Source: Ficedula albicollis
Lineage: Eukaryota; Chordata; Aves; Passeriformes; Muscicapidae
Reading direction: 5' to 3'
DNA: 64,000 bases
NCBI RefSeq assembly: GCF_000247815.1
Contig: NC_021674.1
Location: forward strand, 75,684,559-75,748,558
Shown here piece after piece: positions 52,110 through 64,000 of this stretch. A program made the translations under genes and the position numbers. A model generated the notes under the pieces. It had not been told where the DNA came from and searched no databases. It saw nothing but the letters and a program-made list of their open reading frames with translations. Position 1 is the stretch's first letter. Each line of letters opens with the position of its first letter.

Positions 52110-54780
52110 AATAGGGCTATGTATGAGTGGAAATGTTGAAGTGTCCTTTAACCATTGATATTAAATATTACCCAGAATTAAGAATAAATATAAATTACAA
52201 CCTCTGTTAGATATTACATCTATATGTAGCACACTTTTTAACATTCATTATATATGAGAGTAATCATGTTTTTATTCATGCAAATGTTCTTGTAGGAAGC
52301 ACCTGTAGTGAGCATGGTGTTGTAATGAGATATGTAGGTCATATCATGGAGAATGACTGTAAAATTTAGCCACTTGATGCACTTGCAGGTGTGAAACATC
52401 TCAAAGGCTCTGATCTGATTAAATGAATTTCAAATTGTGTGACAAGAATTAACATGCCCTGTGCAGGACTGGGTGCTGAATGTGCAAAGATATTTATAAA
52501 TTCCTCTTGATGCTCTTAATATTAGGGTAATCAGTTTGCTCTTTCCATTTGTAATATTTATTTCATGTAGTACAAGAGATTGCCGTTTCAAACTATCCAT
52601 GTTTCCTTGGCTTCAGGAAAAAAACCTTTGGATTTTTTTAGTACATCTCTCCCCTGGTTGCTGTCTTCATTGCTATCTCCAAATCATGAGGCTCAGGACA
52701 ACACAAGGCCAAGGACAGAATTTTGCTTTGCACATTCTTTGTATAAGGTTCTGTTTTTCACAATGTTTTTATTTTCTTTTTTTTTTTTTTAATTTTCACA
52801 TCAAAATCAACTCAGAGGACAGGTTTCAATATCACGCCAGCCCCTGTCACCAACAGACCAAAGGGACATGCTACTCATGTCCTCTGCCTTCCATCCTCCA
52901 GGGATGCAGCCCTTCCTCTCCTTGCAGACCTACCACTTGCACTCAGAGCAAGTCTCAAGCGACTGCATTTGTTGCAAGATGCCTTCACTCTGTGAAGTGT
53001 GCTCCACTTTTCTATATCTCAATCTGACTTCTGTAAAGAGTCTAAAGTTACTCAAGTCTGAATGACATACCTAATCCACCAGTAGTTAGAGCTGAACCAT
53101 GGCTCAAGGCTTTCCTTATCCCATAGTCCGAAATGAAGCTTGGTTTCTCTCTCAGAAGAGCCCAGGCTTTATCTGGGCCATCAAGTCAGCCGGGAAACCA
53201 TGCAAGTTAATTGGAAGCATTAAACTGAGAAGGATTCTTAATCAAGCCATGACCGCTATTAGCAACTGAGTACTGGGGTAAAGGTGGATAATAATTTTTT
53301 ACTATACATAATGATTGTCTTAAATTTGCACATTAGGCAAATCCTCAAACAGTGCACAGGGTCACAAGAAATCATGCTCTGAGGTTCAGCAGTTGCACAA
53401 ATACACAGAGAGCTTCCGTGAACCAGAGAAATGAAACCTGTCCAAGATCCTAAAAGCTCCCAAACCGACATGTAGCTTTAATGTGAGCAACTGTAAGATG
53501 ATTTAATTTTTTTTTCAGATCAAATACACAAAGTTCTGGATGTAATTCTGTTAAGCAGTTTTACATCTTGCCACTAGGATTTTTTTTTTTCCTCTGTGCT
53601 AAGCTTTAATATCCTTTAAAATGCATTAATGTGTCTTTGGAACAGACGCTTAGAGACTCCTGCACGCTTTGAATATTTCCACTTTAAAGAGGGTTTTCAA
53701 TACGTACTGAGACTCTATGTACCATCTCACTGGCACCAGTGCTTGTAAAACACTAAGGAAAATGTCTCCTTGCCCAAAACATGTCCAGCAAGAAAAATCT
53801 TGCTTCAGGTCATCCCACAGTTAAGGAAAAACAAAAGGTGAGACCATATAAAGCGCTTCTTGGAGATGTATGCAAGTATTTGTTTCTCTTTCAGTTGACT
53901 CCCATCTCAGAGGCTTGCATTTGAATTTCAGGTCTGAGCAGTTCCTGTATGCCAAAGAGAAGCCAGGGCAAAGCCAGTAAACTCCAACCAAATTCTTTCA
54001 AAAAGCTATGTGTGCCCTTGCCTTCTTTTTGTCTTTAAACGCTATAAAACAGCTCAATATAATGGTAGGAGTTCATGTATTAGAAGGGTTAATTTCAGAC
54101 AAATAAGATATGACTTTTAGCAAAAGGTTCATCATGCACTGTCTAAACTCCATGACTGTGAATAAGCCTGAGTTCTAACAAGCCTCACATAGTTTCATTT
54201 TTATTGCAAAGAACTTCCACATGAAATATCTAAATAAGACCACATGTTACCACCCTAGAATGATTAATATTAGACAGGTAGGGCTGACAAAAATGTCACT
54301 ATAATACTATTTTGTAAAAAAACTGTTTATTTTGTAATTTCATCCTCTGGACATCTCTCAATGCTTAGTTGAGTAATTTTGGTTAGACACTTCAGTGCTT
54401 CTCAACTGGCTTTTGTCTTGAAAAGACACACTGGAAGAAAGACTTGAAAACTAGTCCTGCATGCAGCAGCAAATATCTTCTAGTGCTCTGATTGTATTGC
54501 TGAACTAGCATGCAACTGCAGAATTATCCCACTCTCTGCATGGATCTCAAGTGCACTTTCAAAATGAGTTCTTTCTTTCCTATCAGCACTGAAGCTGCTT
54601 GGTAAATGCCTTTTACAGATCTACTGACATTCATGCTTTTTAAATAATAACTTTACGGACACTCCAAATAATGAAACAGAGTTCATGAGAAAATGTAATT
54701 GACCATCTACTTCCTTGTGGGTCTGAGGAGGGCTTTGCACAGAAGCTGGCAAAATGAAAGTGTGGCATGCAGGAAGGATG
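52110..54780. other. noncoding sequence, nothing recognised
   Basis: A 163-codon plus frame at 52536-53027 crosses a long T run encoding poly-Phe and has no splice support, so it is treated as chance. No repeat family named. Confidence 0.45.
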
Positions 54781-54938
54781 TGAGGATTGATTTGCTATGG
54801 AAACCTGACGAAACTCAATGGAGAACTTTGTAGTTTGATGAAAACAAAAATTAAAGCTATGAGGATTGATTTGCTATGGAAACCTGACAAAACTCAATGG
54901 AGAATTTTGTAGTTTGATGAAAACAAAAATTAAAGCTA
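54781..54938. repeat. 79-bp tandem duplication, two copies
   Basis: Copies at 54781-54859 and 54860-54938 differ at two positions (ctgacg against ctgaca, gaactt against gaattt). Confidence 0.96.
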
Positions 54939-56760
54939 ATTATAACAAACAAAATGATAGTAGTATATATAAACCACAAAACTACCACAGCATGCAGGCT
55001 AAAGTGCAATAAGAGGCATATCATCCCTTTAAGTTGAATAAACCCCTCCCAAAAAGAGGAAAAAAAAGTGCATGCACAGACTCAGAGTTGTGAAATCTGT
55101 TTTCTTCTAAGGGACAGGACTTTTCAAGAAGTTGCAAGTGCATCTAAATGTGCATTAGCACATGGCATGAGGAACAAAGAAAAGAAATTTGAGGTGGGCA
55201 TGAAGTTGTAGGGTTAGGAAGTTGCTGGGATCACATGGATGCTGTGGGACAGCTTCCACAACTGCAGTGCTGCAATAAGTGGATACCAGATCTTCAGGAG
55301 GGATGGGCTAGGATGGAAAGGAGGAAGAGTTTGACTGCATGTGAAAGCAGCAGAGATGCCTGGAGCTCTGCCTAGGGGTGAATGATGAGCCAGCTGAGAC
55401 TTTGTGGGTTAAGAATAGTGTGCAGGCAGGCACAAGCAATGTTGCAGTGAGAGTCTGTTGCCCTCACCACTGTGCAATGTAGTTTGGTGAACCCCTTTAG
55501 GTATCCATGACTGAAGAGAGATGCACAGGAATCAAGGACATAGCCCTTTGCATTCTATGCCAACCACATAAAAATGCTCAAAGTGAGAAGTCTAAAAAAA
55601 GGTGGTAAAGTCAAAGACTTCTACTTAATAGTGTGAGCTGTGTCAGAGGCAAGTCAAAGGAGCTTATGCAGTAACTAAAGTAACACTAGAAAGGAAGAGC
55701 AGAGCTGAAAGTTTGTAGTGTATATATTACCAGCAAGTCAATGTGTTAAGGAAATGTAGCCATAAATTTCCTAGAGAAAAACATACTTTTCTATTAGTTA
55801 AATTATGTTCCATGTTTTCTGGTAACATCTATTTTAAACTACACTGTACTGTAAAGGCAAGGGTTTAGAATGGTCTAAATTAGTCTATGGTGATTACCCA
55901 CATTGTGCAACTTACTACTGTTTTATTAATGCAAGATTAAAGATAATACTTTACTGGAAGAGATAACAGCAGAATTAACCTCTATTTACCTTGACATAAT
56001 AAAGATTTAATAAAACATGGGAAAATGTCAATGAACAGCATAATTATTCTAACATGAAATTTAAATGTAACTTAATTCAGTATTCTGCATATTTAATGCT
56101 TTAAGATTAGTCATCATTGTTCTTTTCTCTCTCTAACAATGCATACTTAAAAATATTTCAAGCAGACTCAGACAACTCACTTATTAAACGTATACTAATT
56201 TATTTTCAGTTTCAGAAACATTAAACCTAACCCCCCCCTTTTTTTTAAAATATATTCACCAAACCCCTGCAACCAATACATATCTCCATATCGTGCCCTT
56301 GTCCAAATTTTTTACTATTGAATCAAAGAAGATCCTTGCAGTTTTATTATATCAGACAGGCATCAAAGGGGCAGAACACATAGGATTGAAAAATAACACA
56401 GCTGCACTTTGCAATGGACTATTCTGTATCTGGCCGTGTTTTGTTGTTCATGTAATACTTTTCAATAAACAAAGATGTCAATCAACTTTCTTTGCAGCAC
56501 ATCACATTTCAGATTTAAACCACTTCAGACACAGAGCTGCCCCAAGCTCACACGTTTAACAGATAAAAATTCAGCTTTCTGTCAAGGCAGAATACAGTAT
56601 TGATTGTAGACTGTATTTAGGCTGGTGTCTGTTGGAGCTATATTACTTTCAAACTCATACAAAGTCTACTGTGGACACATAACACAAAAAAATGTTTCTT
56701 TTTTTGTGTAATTTTTTTTAACTTTCTACATTGATTAGTGACAATTTCTAAATAAATGAC
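54939..56760. other. noncoding sequence, nothing recognised
   Basis: AT-rich, with a C8/T8 step near 56231-56246. The 88-codon frame at 56293-56559 has no splice or motif support. Confidence 0.45.
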
Positions 56761-58440
<1,680 letters not shown>

Positions 58441-58569
58441 CCATGGAATTGTAGAATGGTTTGGGTTGCAAGGGTACCTTGAACATCATCAACTTCCAAC
58501 CCCCATCCTGTGGGCAGGTACACCTTCAACTAGACCAGGTTATCAGTTCCACCACATCCAATCTGTCCC
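58441..58569 (-). mobile_element. CR1 LINE 3' end fragment
   Basis: 'gtagaatggtttgggttgca', then 'cttccaacccccatcctgtg' and 'ggtacaccttcaactagacc', is the reverse complement of the best-known avian CR1 3' end, moderately diverged. The minus frame at 58179-58529 overlaps it and is not a gene. Confidence 0.88.
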
Positions 58570-61500
58570 TTTTTTAAAAAAAATTCAAACAGAAATTTGC
58601 AAGAAAGGAAATTAAGAATATTAGCACTTTATTACATTTAAAAATTTGGGCTTATGGGTCCATATACATCAATTTAAATGAAAATACTAAAGTACTTTTA
58701 AAGGAAAAGGGAAAGACTTCTGGTAGGGTTAATTATTTCTCATACTTACCTGCAAATCATTACGTTTCTGCAAATTCTACATAGATTTTTTCATACAATT
58801 TTGAATTTAGCATGACTTAATCCAGACTTAAATCTCAGTGATAGATTATTAAGATCATGTGTTTCATTCTGTCTGTATGCTGTTAGCTATTATTTGTAGA
58901 GAAGCAGTTTTTTGAAAACTCTGGAACTAAATGTTCTCTTTCAACATCAAGGATTGTGTAGTTTAGGGGGAAAAAAACACAAAGTAGGTTATTGCAAACT
59001 CACAAATTATATTGGAGACAGGAGTCTACAAATAATCATGCACATCCTAGTATTGTTTGTTGCTCCTGAGGGAAAACTTCATGTTTATCAGGTCACTAAT
59101 AAAAAGAATTGGAGAATAAAAGATTGAGTTTACTTTGTCTTACAAAGACAGGATAAAAACACTTAAGAGTTGCAAATAAGGGAAATTAATTTCAAAGAAC
59201 AGGTCAAAAATAAGAAAGACCATCTCTAAACTTATTTATCTGTTGAGAGCTAGCTGTGCTAATTATTTCACAATTCCAGCTACCCTGTAGAGCTGGCCAC
59301 AAAAATTTACTGAATAAGACAGGACTGGCATTCTCTGGAGAGATCTCAGAGCTATGTACACTCTCCTCTTTTTAAAGCAGGCTACCCAGGCACTCTCCCT
59401 CCCATTGGAACGTGCAAAATAACAAGAAATGAAAATGTTGATTACATTTATTTCCTCCTCCATGCTGTAATTTCCAATCCCTTCTTTTCCTGGCCTCGAG
59501 AATGATCAAGCACTAAAACATCACATGGTAATGCAGAGGATTAGAGCATTTCCCACCACCCTGCCCCAACCCAATTAACCTCTTTTAATTAATATTTCTG
59601 CTGCGTTGCTTAATTTGCACTTCTTATTCTGGCTTCTTTTCATGGCTTCTTTTTCTCACATTTTGAAGACATGCAGGTACAATTTCTAAGTAACAGTCTT
59701 TAAAAGCCAATACTGTTGTAATAATAATTTTTAGATTATAATGGTTACTCGGCCATGAATCTAGTGTAAAGACACACATGACATAATTAATGGAGAAATT
59801 CACAATGAAGATCTTAAATTCAGTGACATGCATCCATACACTCAGTTTATTTAGGGAGATCCTATTGGGAACACTATCACAGGGCTACAAACGAAAAAAA
59901 AAAGCCACTATAAAATTTAAAAGTTCTTCTATCGGAGCAATGTGAGAGGTTTTTCAGTTTTAGTCTTTGGGCAAGATATTTTTACCGTATTGCAATAATA
60001 CTTTTTTTCTGGTGACCACAGGGACAACATTTTTGTTCATGCGGGAACCCTGGATCAAATGATAGCTGAGAGACTATTTTAAATTTATGTAGCCTCAATT
60101 TTCAGCCTACAGGTCATTCAAGCTCAACATTTCATTAATGAAATGCTGTCAATATTTCCCTGATATTGCCACAGGTTGACATATGGCATTATTCCAGTGT
60201 AAGATTTTCACACATTAGTGACTGGAAAATCAAGAATATTCCCCAAGACACCTGAGGTATGATTAATTTTCTAATAGTCTTTCTGTATCAGTTTGAGAGG
60301 AAGAGAGGGATCTTCCAGGGAAGAAAGAAAGTGGCAACACTAGAAAGAAGACAGCCTTGGCTTCTTGCCTGGAGCACTGACTTGGCCAGCTGCCCTGCAT
60401 GAAAACCTTTGCCATCCTGAAGCCCAAATATGATGCCAGCAGCAAGGCAACAGCTTGTAATGTACCTTGAGCAGAAATAATGGCAACATTATTGCATAAA
60501 ACCATCGGAGAGAAAGAGGAGTTAGTGCTGAGGGTAAAATAAAGGTGAGCGTGTTCTATCTGTTCCGTTTGGGATGGGAGTCTGTCACCATTTTCGAAGG
60601 TTAAAGCAAAGTCAAGGGAAAAAAAACAGTGCTGAAGATTTGATAGAGGAAGCAGATGCTCGGGGATGTCCTTTGCTAAGTTGAGTATTAAGGCCAACTT
60701 TCACATGTATGAAATTAAGAAAGCTGGACAGATTTGGCATCTGAATAGGTCCAGGTCTGCTCCTCATTAGGTACGCATGGACATCTTAGAGATGGGGGAA
60801 CAGTTTTTAGTGAGATTGTCATTGCTGAGACCCCCAAACACTCCAGTCTAGACTGCCTATTTTTTTTCTAATCTAACTGCCTTTTAATAGAATAAAATGC
60901 ATTAACCACACGTGAACAGGAAGGCTAAAGAACAATTAAACCACTTTCAGGACTGTGCTTTGAAAAAAAACCCCTCACTTATTTCCCATTTTCCCACATG
61001 GTTTTGTATTTTTGAGGCATCTGCAATCAAAGAGCTAAATGGCTAAAATAACCTAAATATAAAATTTGTAAAACCATTTTCTTGCTGGTTAAGCATGTAT
61101 CAAGCAGCATCGCTGATGAAAAGCAACAGTTGCTTTTTAAGCCCTAAAATTTGTAATGGAATTTGTACTGAACTGAAATTTGTACTGGAAATGCTGACAA
61201 GGCCAGTAGCCCTTGCAGATTTAGCAGTGCTGCTACAACACACATGAAGTAAAGCAGTACTAGTCTTGAACACAAATTACACTATCCAATGTACAAAAGT
61301 CTGCTGTCTCCTTCCAACAAACTTCATTATCAGAAAGCAGGTTTGGATTGCTAAGCATAGGAATGATAAAAATGAATGTTAAAGACAGCCCATCCAACAC
61401 ATTAATTTCCAGTTTCAGGGAGACAGGATGTGCACAGCAAGATAGACAGACACAGACACAGATTACTAGTATTATAAATATGCAACGTGTATTTAACTCA

Positions 61501-61807
61501 TGACATCTCTTATGTTATTTTTCAGTTGTTGTCAATGTGGTGTAGGCAAGGTTTTTATACCCCTGTGTATCCATATATGAGTTTCTCCTACTGCAAGTTA
61601 CCCTTGCTGCAGAACAAATCTTTGTTCATGATGGGAAGTACAGCTTTGTTCCTTTCTGTAGTGTTTTTCCCATTCACCGTGGGCTTAAGATTGCTGAGCC
61701 AGTGGAAGAGCAGAAACCAATGTCTTTAAGTGCAGAATACTGACAAAGAGACAGAATGGAAACCCGTCTCTTTGTAAGTGGAAAATCCTGCTCTGGAAAA
61801 GAAGGTG
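58570..61807. other. noncoding sequence, nothing recognised
   Basis: Contains a 144-codon minus frame at 60263-60697, the longest open frame in the window outside simple repeats apart from the one at 52.5 kb. It has no recognised motif or clear splice sites, so it is not called. Confidence 0.4.
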
Positions 61808-61931
61808 TGTTTTGGTCTAACAGCTGTCAACTAAGTCCCACACAGCCACTCACTCACTCACACTGCAGCAGGGAGGGGGCAACAATCAGAAGAATAAAAG
61901 TAAGAAAACCCTTGTTTTGAGCTGAAAACAG

Positions 61932-61937
61932 TTTAAT
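61932..61937 (-). promoter_or_regulatory. polyadenylation signal of the LTR
   Basis: ATTAAA on the minus strand, 189-194 bases downstream of the TATA box. This is the usual order in an LTR, and ATTAAA is an accepted variant signal. Confidence 0.5.
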
Positions 61938-62125
61938 GGGTAAAGGAAAAGCCATGCACACAAGCAGAGTAAACAAGGGAATTCATTCACTGCTTCCCAC
62001 GGGCAGGCAGCTGTTCTACCATTCCTAGGAAATCAGGGCTCCATTACAATCAATGATGAGTTGGGATGACAAACACCGTCACCACCACTCTCAATGTCCA
62101 GCCCCTTCCTTCTTCTTCCCTCAGC

Positions 62126-62131
62126 TTTATA
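62126..62131 (-). promoter_or_regulatory. TATA box of the LTR
   Basis: TATAAA on the minus strand (CATATAAAGCTG), about 265 bases into the LTR, where the U3 promoter of such elements normally lies. Confidence 0.6.
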
Positions 62132-62395
62132 TGGTGACCATGATGCCTTATGGAGCGGAATGTCTCTTGGGTCAGTGGGGTTCAGCTGTCCCAGCTGTGT
62201 CCCCTCCCAGTTCTAGTCTACTCACTGTTAGATTGGGGTGAGAAGCAGAAAAACACCTTGACTCCATGCAAGAACTGCTCAGCGGTAATGAAAACATCCC
62301 TGCATTAACACCACTGTTTCTAGTACAAATCCAAAACATTGCCCCTGCTAGCTACTGTGAAGAAAATTGACACTATCCCAGCCAAAACCAGTGCA

Positions 62396-64000
62396 AAGTG
62401 TCTAGGATCAGCCATTATAGACCTTAAGGTCACTCTGGTGAAAATAAAAGTTCGTCTTTTTGTGCTTTTTGCCAGCAGTGAAGCAAACCTGAAAGAGATG
62501 CACATTAGGAGACACATACCATCTCATGGGATATAATGGATAAGCCAAATTTCAGAAATAGCTTTTGAATGAGAATAGTTGGAGAAGTTATCCCAGGGGC
62601 TCAACTGCACATCAAGTGTAAGGACATCCTCTCCCCTCACCAATCTGCCAACGCTTGAAAAGAAGAGGCTTGTGAAGTGTTCCTGGCCATGCTGGGTCAA
62701 AACATGATGGGAAACCAGGATGGCATGAGAAAAACCTGGCAGAAGCTGCACCCATGTGGCATACACCAATGGCAGAAACACGTTCTCTAGGGTTCAGGAA
62801 AAAAATATCTTTAGGCTCTAAAAGCCAGTGCAGTTTTGCTTGTCTCTTGAATGATGCCATATGGGGTGCATTTAAGCCAAAACCAATCAGTAAAACTGGT
62901 ATTTGACTAAAATAAAATCTTGCAGCGCACATAGAAATACAATTAATACCTCAGTATGTAATTCCATTGAAGTTGTATGAATTTTACCAATATATTTCTC
63001 AAGAAGTATTTTTTCTGTGCAATGACTGAGTGTATGTGAAACATTTTGTTCTTTCCAAATGAGCACCCAGGGTATATCCTCTTCGAGGTTAGAGGCCTAG
63101 CTGTCTCATCAAAACAACATTTTTCATGGTTTCTGCTTGTACTTTCCAGCAATGTTCTGATATAATAAAAGTATAGCTTTTTTTGTCATAGCACTTATTC
63201 ATCCGGATTCAATTCAGTACATACACATTGCTGACGATAACAGAGATCAGAGAAAAAGATTGCCCAACCATATTCCTATTTGTCAAAGGAGATGATCTTT
63301 CTTTTTAAAGAAAATTTAGAAATAAATTTTAATTTCTTTCTTCTCATTTTGACAACCAAGATAGAAGCATAAGCTTCAAAATTCAGGTTTGGTCTGAGTC
63401 CATATTCAAAGTTTTGAGATGCTTCAGGATGCTAATTTCAGGATTTTGATTTCTATCCTTGCAGAGATAGAAACCACATTTTGCAGATGTAAGAATAAGG
63501 CTGAACTCCAAACCCCACAGATTTTTTACATCCAGGGTGATCGGGCAGATCCACCAATCACAGATTTCTGTAAAATTGCACATAACTCCATGGCCAGTGT
63601 GATAGTGTAACTGAATAATGTTCACAACTAATGCTGTCTAGTAACCAAACTGCCTCCAGCTTTTCAGAACAACAGAAAAGTTTCAGGATCTGAGCTTTAC
63701 TGAAAAGAAGAGCATCCGACCAATCTACAAAGTTCCTATTGGTCTTTAAAGCAGAAAACATCATGAGTGGGTTGTTAGATGAATTTAGCAGCAGGGAAGC
63801 CTGCAGCTCATCAGCTTTCTCTTCCTCAACAGTACTTATTGCAGTTAAGAGGAATTATTGCTGGGGTTCTCCAAGCATGGTGATGTTTTTGTTATAATAA
63901 AAAACTCTGAACAATGCAATTGCACACCCCCCCCAATTATCCTTTTTGTTTCTCCACTGTAAGGATGCACTCTTTATAATGTGCAAGATTTATATTTTGA
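62396..64000. other. noncoding sequence, nothing recognised
   Basis: AT-rich with overlapping chance frames on both strands. A C8 run lies at 63927-63934. No exon or named repeat. Confidence 0.45.

Larger units (their letters stand above)
61808..62395 (-). mobile_element. solo LTR of an avian endogenous retrovirus
   Basis: On the minus strand the element starts TGCACTGGTTTTGGCTGGGA at 62395, has TATAAA at 62131-62126 and ATTAAA at 61937-61932, and ends near 61808 in CA. The sequence matches from memory a common class of bird LTR that begins TGTCCTGGTTTTGGCTGGGA. The flanking five bases are AGGTG on the left and AAGTG on the right, a likely target-site duplication with one change. No internal viral genes are visible on either side, so it is a solo LTR left by recombination. 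Substitutions indicate it is not recent. Subfamily not assigned; a 5-bp duplication would suit an ERVL-like or similar group. Confidence 0.82.

Noticed and set aside
52536..53027. 163-codon plus-strand frame
   Set aside because: It crosses a run of about 14 T that encodes poly-Phe, and I see no splice or start context.
60263..60697. 144-codon minus-strand frame
   Set aside because: No recognised motif and no clear splice sites. One frame this long is expected by chance among the many in 64 kb.

Overview
The window looks like a piece of a bird nuclear chromosome, probably a songbird or close relative. It is AT-rich (my impression is about 36% GC) and has no bacterial-style gene packing. Its recognisable interspersed repeats are decayed CR1 LINE tails, one L2-like LINE relic and one solo LTR of a type I know from bird genomes. 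I see no Alu, B1 or L1-type sequence. Species and chromosome cannot be read from the sequence alone. No complete gene is visible: nearly all is intron or intergenic DNA, and most open frames are chance frames or lie inside repeats.

Layout. 1-1172: the probable 3' end of a plus-strand gene, with an intron end, a terminal coding exon of 53 codons and a stop at 984-1147, and AATAAA at 1167. 1366-1805: a CR1 relic. 1806-8998: unique noncoding DNA with one 94-bp tandem duplication. 9001-10092: a perfect array of about 182 CATATA hexamers. 12235-12470: an L2-like reverse transcriptase relic. 17050-17270: an old CR1. 20-25 kb: several short tandem duplications and a CA microsatellite. 25045-25517, 31296-31637 and 56785-57159: three pure G homopolymers of 473, 342 and 375 bases. 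The middle one sits between two copies of a 37-bp direct repeat. 32657-34626: a tandem duplication of a 984-bp unit that differs between copies, as far as I compared, by one 2-bp indel.

36.9-47.3 kb may hold part of a minus-strand gene. The best candidate exon is 47027-47271, with a good acceptor, local CpG enrichment and a continuous frame. A weaker candidate, 36984-37151, has a compatible splice phase. CR1 relics lie at 38395-38505, 44358-44462, 44745-45085 and 58441-58569. A solo LTR of about 588 bp lies at 61808-62395, minus strand, with TATA and ATTAAA signals and 5-bp near-identical flanks.

The genes do not form a visible pathway. The most distinctive feature is the amount of young, local sequence amplification: the kilobase hexamer array, three giant G runs, and at least eight two-copy tandem duplications with units of 36 to 984 bp. 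Some of this may be assembly error, mainly the G runs and the 984-bp copy, so raw-read checks should come before any biological reading. I found no convincing novel functional system.
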